A DNA stretch of 9,966 nucleotides from assembly GCA_037443425.1 (NCBI GenBank), contig JBBIOI010000121.1, positions 1 to 9,966 of the forward strand. The letters are read 5' to 3'. How positions within the stretch are numbered: position 1 is the first letter of the stretch; each line of letters starts with the position of its first letter. Source of the stretch: JBBIOI01 sp037443425. Its GTDB lineage: Bacteria; Desulfobacterota; BSN033; UBA1163. The notes beneath the pieces are model-generated. The model was given only the letters and a program-made list of their open reading frames with translations, ran no database searches and was not told the origin of the DNA. Below, piece after piece: positions 1-6,767 of the stretch. A program made the position numbers and the translations under genes.

Positions 1-112
1 TATGACAAAATTCGTCAAAGCGGGAAAAATCTTAAGGGTTAAAACCATTATTCAACATTTACGATTAAGCAGAAAGTTTATCTACATCTCTATATACTAT
101 TTTTATGCGTAA

Positions 113-152
113 CGCCTCTCCCCCACCGCTTCGTAAGTGGAGGCATGAGGCG
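113..152. repeat. Imperfect hairpin, copy 1 of a dispersed repeat
   Basis: Positions 123-131 pair with 135-143 around a CGT loop (132-134), with one G-T wobble (128/138) and one A-A mismatch (125/141). An outer stem CGCCTC (113-118) pairs with GAGGCG (147-152). The minus-strand core CCTCCACTTACGAAG (143-129) is identical to plus-strand 6651-6665 in the hairpin after the barrel gene, so the two copies lie in opposite orientations about 6.5 kb apart. No T-run follows on either strand, so this is more likely a REP-like palindrome than a terminator. Confidence 0.6.
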
Positions 153-180
153 GATAGCCGAGAGCGGAAAGCGGTAAGCG
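146..180. repeat. Five imperfect tandem heptamers
   Basis: Read on the plus strand, five 7-base units follow each other without gaps: TGAGGCG, GATAGCC, GAGAGCG, GAAAGCG, GTAAGCG, with a rough consensus GANAGCG. The array begins inside the outer arm of the neighbouring hairpin. Downstream of 180 the periodicity fades. CCGAG (158-162) can also pair with CTCGG (183-187). Short heptameric tandem arrays are known from other bacterial intergenic regions (for example the STRR of cyanobacteria); any relation to those is not implied. Confidence 0.6.
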
Positions 181-298
181 TACTCGGTCGCAATCCTTTA
201 TTCATCAAGGAGCCGGTTTAGACTCATTAAATTTTTTTAAGGTATTGCACAACAGTGATAATGAATCTGTAGTATGTTTTGTTGCAATTGTTAATATC

Positions 299-664
299 TT
301 AATTTTCTTCATAGATAATATCAAACGGTTTTTTCAGTTCTGTCAAAAACCTAAGGGTTCCTGCTGTTCCTCGTGATATTCTATTCCAAAAAACGAATGT
401 ATAATCACATTTCATAGCCATCTCTTTATTTCGTATTTGACCAGCAGCTCTGCCAAATTTATACCAGTGAGCCACATATACCATTACTTCAAAACCCTTC
501 TTTTTTGCTAACTCTCCTGCATATCTATCTACGCCTTTCGCATTTCCATGAATGATTATATAATTTTCTAAAGATAGTGTCTCAAATATTTTATCAATCT
601 TCCACAAATCTTTGTAATCTCTTGAACCACAAATTAATAGATCTATTTTGCTTTTAATTGACAT
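299..664 (-). CDS. SLOG-fold protein, DUF2493/YspA type
   Basis: A 121-residue protein resembling the DUF2493 (YspA, cpYpsA-related SLOG) family, which has a Rossmann-like fold thought to bind nucleotides or related ligands; its reaction is unknown. Visible landmarks are a first beta-strand ending in GSRD (13-16), HGNAKGVD (39-46), the loop G71-x2-AG-x-IRN-x2-M82, and W93 followed by SRGTAGTL (98-105), all in the usual family order and at a typical single-domain length. The ATG at 664 was chosen because GGAG (675-678) lies 10 bases upstream and the conserved fold begins at once. The frame stays open to a TTG at 823, which would add 53 residues with no domain I recognise, and that start would overlap the -35 box of the rightward promoter. 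No signal peptide, so cytosolic. The gene is divergent from the exported operon. SLOG proteins often occur in mobile and defence loci, but nothing here fixes a role. Confidence 0.85.
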   Translation of the reverse strand: MSIKSKIDLLICGSRDYKDLWKIDKIFETLSLENYIIIHGNAKGVDRYAGELAKKKGFEVMVYVAHWYKFGRAAGQIRNKEMAMKCDYTFVFWNRISRGTAGTLRFLTELKKPFDIIYEEN

Positions 665-816
665 TTCTTTAATTCTCCGTTCTGAAGCATTGGCATAAAC
701 AACGGTTATAATTTTTATATTTTTTCCTAAAACATTTTTTATAACTTCTGCTAAAGCATTTATTGTGTTCCTAACTTTTAAGTATGTTGCGTTTGTTTTT
801 GAGTAACATCGGAGTA

Positions 817-844
817 TTGACAATTTGCTAATTTTGGTTAAAAT
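817..844 (+). promoter_or_regulatory. Sigma-70-like promoter of the exported operon
   Basis: TTGACA (817-822) matches the -35 consensus perfectly. After a 16-base spacer comes TAAAAT (839-844), five of six matches to the -10 consensus. Transcription would start near 850, leaving a leader of about 60 bases before the ATG at 912. The bases between contain no other strong start. Assignment is by consensus only; the group's own sigma-factor preferences are unknown. Confidence 0.55.
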
Positions 845-899
845 TTATTATGAAAATCTAGAGGTTTTTATGATAGCTAAACTATTGCCTTGTATAATT

Positions 900-909
900 A
901 AGGAGGTGA
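900..909 (+). promoter_or_regulatory. Strong ribosome binding site fixing the peptidase start
   Basis: AAGGAGGTGA is a near-perfect complement to the 3' end of 16S rRNA. GGAGG (902-906) lies five bases before the ATG at 912. This decides the start: the frame is open upstream to a TTG at 825, but only the ATG at 912 has this site and is followed at once by a signal peptide. Confidence 0.85.
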
Positions 910-911
910 GT

Positions 912-3608
912 ATGGACCTAAGAATCAATAAACTATGCCCGGCTAAAAACTGGGTTGGTGTAATTTTCTTTTTTATCTTAAATTCCGCTCTCTTTGCCGA
1001 CCAGATAATGATGAATGTCAGTTGTCAAACTTATCCCAGTCCTTATCTTGCAGATTGGGCAAACAATCCCGGGATTGTAAAAATCACCATTATTTATACA
1101 GGCACAATCCCAGATACAGTGAGATTAGAAGGAGAAGCAGTATCAAGAGAGCACGGTGAGATTGTAAGTGGACAATCAGCAAATATTATTTTCACCGGTC
1201 CACAAACCATTCAACGAGATAATCGCGATTTTCTCAATTATCGGAATATCGAGTATAGCGAAAGGTATGCCGAACAACTCACACGCACGGGCAGACTTTT
1301 AGAAGGAATATATACCCTTAATATGAAATTGGTAAAAGTTAATACTGGTGTGGTTGTAGCTGAGGGGTCTTGCATATTCTATATTCTCTCCTTTAGTCCG
1401 CCAGCCCTTGTTACCCCAGAGAGCGGGGATACAATTTTCATTGCTACACCAACTTTTCAATGGACACCAGCGACGAGCCATCCTGGTTTTACAGTACGAT
1501 ATCATCTAAAGATTTGTGAGATGAGTTCGGGTCAGACACCGCAAGTAGCAATAAACAATATTGCCCATCATGAACAGGTGATTGATAATGCCACAACTTT
1601 TATCTATCCAAATACTGCAAGACCTTTAGAAGCAAATAAAATCTATGTCTGGCAAGTTCAAGCAAGGGATAGAAATGATATTCCAATTGGTGAGAATGAA
1701 GGAAAGAGCGAAACCTGGCGATTTCAAAAGGCAGAAATTTTATCCTATCATCCAGTAATGCACCTAATGTATCGGCCCAGGATCGAGATCACCAGAACGG
1801 TGAATAGGATTAATAACTATTTTGAAGTCATCCTGGAGATAGCAAACCAAGATACTCTCACTTTCCGCGATCTCACGATATATAGCATGAATTTAGGATT
1901 CCAAGGTAGGCCTTATTGCTGGATGCGAAAAAGAAATGCTGACGGAACCTGGCCTGAATGGCACGGGTACCTACATGTAGGCACTATTACAAATAACCGC
2001 GAGGGCAACAAGTTCCAATGGCAGGGAAGGATCTCACGTTTGGAACCAGACAGCGTACTGCAGATAAAATATCATCTTTCTCCTGTCTTGTTCTCAGTCA
2101 GTGAGAGTCCAAGGGAGTATACGATATGTGATTCCTTCCGGATTACGCTTCGGGTACAGGACAGGGAGTATCTAATTAGGCCGGCTCGTATGAGATATAC
2201 TAACGCGGTTGAAGTAAATAATGCATTCCATGCTGCTGATTATCTTATTGTGACCTGCCCTTCCAAACTATGTGACCACAATCCTAGTACGGATACTCTG
2301 GTTAGTGCGGATACTGTGGTTAACAGATTGTTAGGCACGATGGCTGAACTTGCTGAATTGAAAAAAGGCGTTCTTGGCTATATACCTCATTCCTGGGACG
2401 AGGGCAATCTCAAGCGGGAGATAAGTCCCGGACAGAGGTGGGCGACAAGCATGTGCCCTGGTTGGGCAGAAGGGAATGGTTATTTACTTATCGTAGGCGA
2501 AACCGAGATTGTTCCTTCCTTTGAGGTGTCCTGCCATATACACTTTGGTGGGAACGGCAGATGTCCGATATGTGGCGCACGGAATGTAGATGCGGTAACC
2601 AGAATTCGCATAACTGATTATCCCTACGCGGACACTCGCGGTGATGCAAAACCCGAGCTCAAGGTAGGCCGGATCATCGGTGAAAATGCGCGGGAACTGC
2701 TTGACCCAATCAACGCGAGCATCAATGTTTCTTTGGGAAGACTCATATTTGACCGCTCCAGGGCTCTTCTCGTAAGCGGTTACGAGGGGATATGGGAGAT
2801 GTTTATTGTGGAAACAGAGCGACTTGGAGATATCCTGAGTGGCCAACGAGTTGCGGTGGAAAAAGCGCATACGGAATATACTATTACTACCGAAATAGGC
2901 TTGCTTAGAGAAGCATTGGTGATTAGGGGTGATTATAGGTGTCTCGGTGATCCCAATTCTTGTCCTTGTGGTAAAACCCATCCTCCAATGAACTTGGAGG
3001 ATTTACATGCTTTAATCACTGTTAGGGAAGCAGAAAATATTGAGAGAAATCGCAGAGGTTGGCCAAGGTCTCCTACATATGGATTATATCATAACTTTTC
3101 AGATCCCTGTGCGGCCGGGGATTTTACGGGTAACTGGGTAAAAGAAAGGGCTGTCAATAAGGACATCATTATCTGGAGTGGTCACGGAGGTCCCGGTGGC
3201 TGGGCTTGGGTGCTCAATGATTTCAACGCCGACAATTGCCCCGACAACAACATGTGGGTTGAACTGCCTGGCAACCCGCTTCGCTTAGGCACCAAAGCCC
3301 CGGTTGTCTTTGCTGCCTCCTGTTTGACGGGAAATTACGAGGCCGAAGAGGAGCGGAGCGGTGCCCGGGCGTTTCTGCGGAAAGGCGCTGCCATCTACAT
3401 CGGTTCAACCGAAGCATCTCCAACCAGGACGAATGCGGAGATGACAAAGGTTTTCTTCCGGGATTACTGGAACAACACAACAACCTCTGTCGGTGAGGCC
3501 TTCACCAGGTTTAAGTGCAATAAGATACTTGATGGGGATGCATTTTGGCCCTTTACTTGCAAGGAATACAATCTGTACGGCGACCCGAAATTTCCTGTTG
3601 GGAGGTGA
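912..3608 (+). CDS. Secreted gingipain-like (C25) cysteine peptidase
   Basis: 898 residues. Residues 1-29 form a signal peptide (hydrophobic stretch 14-28, likely cleavage after ALFA), so it is exported. About 165-275 is an FN3/Ig-like domain (starts near TPESG, ends WRF). About 280-435 is a second beta-rich region. From about 440 the C25 core begins: ADYLIVTCPSKL (442-453), YLLIVGETEIVP (524-535), DYPYAD (569-574) and VGR (585-587). The catalytic dyad is most likely H758 in SGHGG and C804 in AASC, as in clan CD peptidases, and the protein ends in the family-typical YGDP segment. The spacing of 46 residues is longer than the 33 of gingipain R and holds an Asn/Asp-rich loop. There is no propeptide domain before the core, no T9SS-type C-terminal domain and no C-terminal anchor. 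Two Cys/His clusters (541-554, 677-690) are unusual. First gene of a three-gene operon; the next gene starts two bases after its stop. Substrate unknown. Confidence 0.85.
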   Translation: MDLRINKLCPAKNWVGVIFFFILNSALFADQIMMNVSCQTYPSPYLADWANNPGIVKITIIYTGTIPDTVRLEGEAVSREHGEIVSGQSANIIFTGPQTIQRDNRDFLNYRNIEYSERYAEQLTRTGRLLEGIYTLNMKLVKVNTGVVVAEGSCIFYILSFSPPALVTPESGDTIFIATPTFQWTPATSHPGFTVRYHLKICEMSSGQTPQVAINNIAHHEQVIDNATTFIYPNTARPLEANKIYVWQVQARDRNDIPIGENEGKSETWRFQKAEILSYHPVMHLMYRPRIEITRTVNRINNYFEVILEIANQDTLTFRDLTIYSMNLGFQGRPYCWMRKRNADGTWPEWHGYLHVGTITNNREGNKFQWQGRISRLEPDSVLQIKYHLSPVLFSVSESPREYTICDSFRITLRVQDREYLIRPARMRYTNAVEVNNAFHAADYLIVTCPSKLCDHNPSTDTLVSADTVVNRLLGTMAELAELKKGVLGYIPHSWDEGNLKREISPGQRWATSMCPGWAEGNGYLLIVGETEIVPSFEVSCHIHFGGNGRCPICGARNVDAVTRIRITDYPYADTRGDAKPELKVGRIIGENARELLDPINASINVSLGRLIFDRSRALLVSGYEGIWEMFIVETERLGDILSGQRVAVEKAHTEYTITTEIGLLREALVIRGDYRCLGDPNSCPCGKTHPPMNLEDLHALITVREAENIERNRRGWPRSPTYGLYHNFSDPCAAGDFTGNWVKERAVNKDIIIWSGHGGPGGWAWVLNDFNADNCPDNNMWVELPGNPLRLGTKAPVVFAASCLTGNYEAEEERSGARAFLRKGAAIYIGSTEASPTRTNAEMTKVFFRDYWNNTTTSVGEAFTRFKCNKILDGDAFWPFTCKEYNLYGDPKFPVGR
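3600..3608 (+). promoter_or_regulatory. Ribosome binding site overlapping the peptidase stop
   Basis: GGGAGGTGA contains both the stop codon of the peptidase (TGA, 3606-3608) and a strong Shine-Dalgarno core GGAGG (3601-3605) five bases before the ATG at 3611. The same core and spacing occur before the peptidase itself. It selects the ATG at 3611 over the upstream in-frame codon at 3545 and suggests translational coupling of the two proteins. Confidence 0.8.
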
Positions 3609-3610
3609 TT

Positions 3611-5017
3611 ATGAAAATAAGAAAAATCTTAGAAATAATTTTTATCTTTTTATTGGGGAGTGTTACCCTCTATGGCAAAGAACCACCTACAATTCTTAAA
3701 TTGAAAATTCCGGATTATAGAATAGATAGGGTCGGAGAACTGGATTATGTTGATATTCCAGGTGGCGAGATATTGATGGCTGAAGAGGGTAGACCGTGTG
3801 TTCCTTACTATTGCAAATCCATTGACTATCCAAAAGGTTACAGGGTTCAAAATGTTGTGCTGGAGGAAAAGACTGGATTGGTAACGAAAACTGGTTTAAA
3901 TCTTCCAGTAGTTATTCAAAGTCCAAATCCGTCTTTACCAATAAAAATGAAAGAAGGAATTTATCCTGAAAAAGACTATGAATGGAAATTATGGAGAAAT
4001 CCTGATGGTTCAACCACTCTTGTCATATCGCTCTATCCATTCTACTATGACCCCAAAACCACCGAGGTGAAATTCTACAAAAACTACCAATTAGGCATAA
4101 AATATATAAAAACTGCTTTTCTCATAACCCGCCTTATGACTGACAAGTATGCTTATGTACCTGGGGAGAAGGTTGGGATTAAGATAAAATTAGAAAATAC
4201 CGGTAAACCACAAGATATAATTGTAGCCGGGGTAATCAAGCAGGAATTTAGTGGAGAAATGGTTACTGAACTCCCTTCAAAAGAGATGAGGGGTGTATCA
4301 AAAATTGATTCTGTCGCATTAGAATGGCAAACAAAAGATTTTCCTTCCGGCGATTACTATGTTGAAGTTAGCTTAAAAGACCTTTCGGGAAATATTTTAG
4401 ACCGCGAAATGGAAAAGTTTCGGCTTGGTATTTCGGGTTGTGTAATTACTGGCTTTAAGGTTACACCTGAGCATTTTAAGATAGGAGATAATATCCAGCT
4501 CTCTCTTGATTTCAAGAACAGTGGTTCTTGTGAAATTTCAGGCAATGCGATATTTGAAATAAAAAATGAAAAATCAATTGTGAAAATATTTAGCCACGAA
4601 TTCTCTAAACTTGCACCGGGCAATGTGCTAAACTTTGCCGAGACCTGGAATACTAAAGAGGCAGTCAAAGGCATTTTGTATTATGTTCTCGGTTATGTAA
4701 AATACGAAGGGACCGCAACTCCGCCTATGAAAACCATAATAAGCACCAATCTAATGCCGGTGGCTAAGTTTAATTATTCACCGGAAAAACCCATTGTAGG
4801 CAAAGAAATTTCCTTTGATGCTACAGGTTCCAAAGATGAGGATGGCAAAATTGTTGAATACAATTGGGATTTCGGTGACGGCGGAACGGGTTCCGGGGAT
4901 AAGGTCACTCATACCTATTATCTACCGGGTGATTATGATGTGAACCTGATGGTTAAAGATAATGAGAACGGCATTGGAAAGGTAAGCCATACGATAACGG
5001 TCGGTGAGGAAAAATAA
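3611..5017 (+). CDS. Exported C25-propeptide-like protein with Ig-like and PKD domains
   Basis: 468 residues. Residues 1-22 are a signal peptide (KIRK, then a hydrophobic run). About 33-166 resembles the N-terminal propeptide domain of C25 peptidases: a short strand-rich start, GGEILMAEEGRPCVPYY (51-67) like the family's 'G.P.lP' segment, then LYPFYYDP (141-148) and VKFYKNYQLGIKY (153-165), the usual end of that domain. About 170-380 looks like two Ig-like (CARDB/A2M-type) beta-sandwiches, for example VPGEKVGIKIKLENTG. Residues 382-466 are a clear PKD domain (FDATGSKDEDG, YNWDFGDGG, HTYYLPGDYDV). There is no catalytic His/Cys pair. C63 and C68 sit in the propeptide-like part. It follows the peptidase by two bases and precedes the barrel gene by 26. 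I infer an in-trans chaperone, inhibitor or surface partner of the peptidase; a stand-alone adhesion protein is the alternative. Confidence 0.75.
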   Translation: MKIRKILEIIFIFLLGSVTLYGKEPPTILKLKIPDYRIDRVGELDYVDIPGGEILMAEEGRPCVPYYCKSIDYPKGYRVQNVVLEEKTGLVTKTGLNLPVVIQSPNPSLPIKMKEGIYPEKDYEWKLWRNPDGSTTLVISLYPFYYDPKTTEVKFYKNYQLGIKYIKTAFLITRLMTDKYAYVPGEKVGIKIKLENTGKPQDIIVAGVIKQEFSGEMVTELPSKEMRGVSKIDSVALEWQTKDFPSGDYYVEVSLKDLSGNILDREMEKFRLGISGCVITGFKVTPEHFKIGDNIQLSLDFKNSGSCEISGNAIFEIKNEKSIVKIFSHEFSKLAPGNVLNFAETWNTKEAVKGILYYVLGYVKYEGTATPPMKTIISTNLMPVAKFNYSPEKPIVGKEISFDATGSKDEDGKIVEYNWDFGDGGTGSGDKVTHTYYLPGDYDVNLMVKDNENGIGKVSHTITVGEEK

Positions 5018-5043
5018 TAGCGGGTTGGGCTTGTATAAAAACT

Positions 5044-6645
5044 ATGGGTTTGCGTTTTACTCTATTAATTTTTTTAATAAATTTAAGTTTTAGTTTCCAA
5101 ATTCCTAAACCAGGCCTAAGTGGTGAATTTGGTTTCGCCACTCAATATGAACATAATTCAGACTCAACCCGCCAGAGAAGACCGGCTGGTGGTTATTCTC
5201 TTGGATTTAACACCCTGTTTAGTTGGCTTTTCTTAAATGCTGATTTAAAATTTTTTTATAATTCTGATGATAAATTCACCGCCCAAAAAATTAACCAGTT
5301 TGGTCTCAGTCTGTGCCCGTCAATACCATCGTGGCGATGGTTAAAAATCTATTTTGGCGATTTTTCACCAACATTCTCTGAATACACACTCTCAGGAATT
5401 TCCGTATCCGGAATGGGTTTAGAACTTACCCCTGGACACTGGCGTTTTGCACTGATAAACGGCAATTCGCGACGCGTCTCAAGGGATTCGCTTGATTGGT
5501 CATATCGCCGGAGTATTTTTGCATTAAGATGCGGGAGTGAATACCTCTCGCTCATCTTCCTTAAATCGCAGGATGACACATCCTCCTTAAAACCGACTGA
5601 CACTATCGTTCCCATTCCACCCCAGGAAAATCTTGTGCTTGGTATAAGTTCGGATTTCACCATTGCAAAGATACTCAGTTTTGACCTTGAAGGAGCTGGT
5701 AGTGTCCATACCCGTGATTTACGAAATGACACGATGACTCTAAAGGGACTTCCCCGGATTGCATATTCATTCTATACACCACGCTATTCCTCGCACACTG
5801 ACTTTGCCCTGCGCGGGGCATTAAAGTTCAACCCCAAGTTTGCCACATTAAATATTGGTTTCCAGCTGATTGGTCCTGGTTTCACATCTTTTGGTCTTCC
5901 TTATATAAAGAATGACATGCAAAAATGGGACTTCGGAATAGCAACCAAAACAATCCCTAAAACTACCATTCGGTTTGACCTAAAAAAGGAAGTTGACAAT
6001 CTCATAAAAGATAAACTTGCTACTACCCGAACAAACAGTATAAATTTTTCACTGGTTCTTTCTCCACTCCAGATGTTTAATATTGCTGGCACCTACAATC
6101 AAAAAAATACAAGAAAAGAAACGGCCAATGACAGTTTTAAAGTCAATTCATTGTCCCACACCTTTTCTTTTATGCCCAATTTCAATATCAGTTTTTTGGG
6201 GATCAATCAAAATCTCATTATGGTCCTCAGTTATCAGGCGTATGAAGACCGGCTTCCTCTATCTTCGACACCGGATAGTAAAGTTTTAAGCATCGGCTTA
6301 AATTATTCTATTACCCCGAAAATTCCCATTACTTTTAATACCAACCTCAGTAAAACTTATAACCTTTCCGGGATAGAAGAAACAAATCCCGAAAGTTATC
6401 ACAGTTATGGATTGACTGCTAATCGTGCATTATTCAAGGAGAAACTGATAAATAATCTGACCTTTTGTTATCAACCATCAACCCTGGGCGATAACTACTC
6501 CTTAAATGGTAGTCATTCTTATTTAGTTACCCAGAAGGACGCCTTAAATTTTTTATGGTATCTCGGCTTCTTTTTTTCAGCAGAGCAGGGTAATAACAAT
6601 TTCAACCTTCAGATGTTAAAACTGAGCTACAATCGCCGCATATAA
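5044..6645 (+). CDS. Outer-membrane beta-barrel-like protein
   Basis: 533 residues with a signal peptide (1-18, MGLRFTLLIFLINLSFSF, probable cleavage just after). The mature part is rich in alternating hydrophobic/polar strands ending in aromatic residues (for example LFLNADLKFFYNS, SINFSLVLSPLQMFNIAGTY, LPLSSTPDSKVLSIGLNY), the pattern of a porin-like transmembrane barrel. The segment YFGDFSPTFSEYTLSGISVSG followed by LTPGHWRFALINGNSRR resembles an uncharacterised barrel family I associate with FCB-type bacteria; no gene name is justified. The last residues LSYNRRI form a final strand but end in Ile instead of the usual Phe. It has no strong Shine-Dalgarno site: GGGTTGGG lies too far from the ATG, so expression may depend on the upstream genes. 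Third and last gene of the operon. It may be the outer-membrane partner or export channel for the two preceding proteins, but that is inference from position. Confidence 0.7.
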   Translation: MGLRFTLLIFLINLSFSFQIPKPGLSGEFGFATQYEHNSDSTRQRRPAGGYSLGFNTLFSWLFLNADLKFFYNSDDKFTAQKINQFGLSLCPSIPSWRWLKIYFGDFSPTFSEYTLSGISVSGMGLELTPGHWRFALINGNSRRVSRDSLDWSYRRSIFALRCGSEYLSLIFLKSQDDTSSLKPTDTIVPIPPQENLVLGISSDFTIAKILSFDLEGAGSVHTRDLRNDTMTLKGLPRIAYSFYTPRYSSHTDFALRGALKFNPKFATLNIGFQLIGPGFTSFGLPYIKNDMQKWDFGIATKTIPKTTIRFDLKKEVDNLIKDKLATTRTNSINFSLVLSPLQMFNIAGTYNQKNTRKETANDSFKVNSLSHTFSFMPNFNISFLGINQNLIMVLSYQAYEDRLPLSSTPDSKVLSIGLNYSITPKIPITFNTNLSKTYNLSGIEETNPESYHSYGLTANRALFKEKLINNLTFCYQPSTLGDNYSLNGSHSYLVTQKDALNFLWYLGFFFSAEQGNNNFNLQMLKLSYNRRI

Positions 6646-6649
6646 TTCC

Positions 6650-6672
6650 CCCTCCACTTACGAAGTGGAGGG
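6650..6672. repeat. Perfect 10-bp hairpin, copy 2 of the dispersed repeat
   Basis: CCCTCCACTT (6650-6659) pairs perfectly with AAGTGGAGGG (6663-6672) around an ACG loop, starting five bases after the barrel gene's stop codon. It shares 15 identical bases with the left-edge hairpin, in opposite orientation, and differences between copies fall partly at paired positions. It sits between two converging genes and could stall or protect transcripts, but no T-run follows on either strand, so it is not a typical intrinsic terminator. Confidence 0.7.
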
Positions 6673-6689
6673 AAAGAAGTGGAGGGAAA
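6662..6689. repeat. 14-bp perfect tandem duplication
   Basis: GAAGTGGAGGGAAA occurs twice without a gap (6662-6675 and 6676-6689). The first copy contains the right arm of the hairpin, so the second copy offers an alternative right arm (6677-6686) for the same left arm. The unit length is two heptads, like the seven-base periodicity of the array at 146-180. Confidence 0.75.
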
Positions 6690-6714
6690 TGACGAAGTAA
6701 ACGAAAGTGATTTG

Positions 6715-6731
6715 CCTGCTTTTGCGGGTTT
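6715..6731 (+). terminator. Weak terminator-like hairpin
   Basis: CCTGC (6715-6719) pairs with GCGGG (6724-6728) around a TTTT loop, with one T-G wobble, and is followed by only TTT. It lies about 70 bases after the barrel gene's stop and could end the rightward operon, but stem and T-run are short. Confidence 0.3.
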
Positions 6732-6767
6732 GAAAGGTAATTTTCGGATTGAGCGATATAGAGGAAT

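Larger units (their letters stand above)
1..298. other. Non-coding left end
   Basis: No gene can be supported here. The longest reading on the plus strand near the edge is 36 codons (2-112), AT-rich and ending in a run of Ile, Tyr and Phe codons. The minus strand has only a 46-codon frame, which crosses the repeats. The stretch holds the hairpin at 123-143 and the heptamer array at 146-180, listed separately. From about 190 to 298 I see AT-rich sequence without a clear terminator for the leftward gene that stops at 299. It could contain the tail of a gene that starts outside the window. Confidence 0.5.

Noticed and set aside
2..112. Short plus-strand frame of 36 codons at the left edge
   Set aside because: Low-complexity AT-rich end, no ribosome binding site visible before the ATG, no family resemblance. 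It may be the tail of a gene outside the window, but this cannot be shown.
113..187. CRISPR-like array
   Set aside because: Units are only seven bases, degenerate and without spacers; no cas gene is nearby.
893..898. Perfect TATAAT as a -10 box before the peptidase
   Set aside because: No matching -35 at 16-18 bases, and a start from it would fall inside the ribosome binding site. The pair at 817-844 is better.
3223..3483. Minus-strand 86-codon frame opposite the peptidase active site
   Set aside because: It is the opposite-strand shadow of the G+C-rich patch; the plus-strand frame has clear C25 motifs.
3565..3608. T9SS C-terminal sorting domain on the C25 peptidase
   Set aside because: The protein ends right after the YGDP segment of the catalytic domain; there is no extra beta-sandwich with the usual sorting motifs.
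6650..6672. Hairpin as a classical rho-independent terminator
   Set aside because: The stem is strong, but neither strand has a T-run after it, and a related copy lies far from any gene end near 130.
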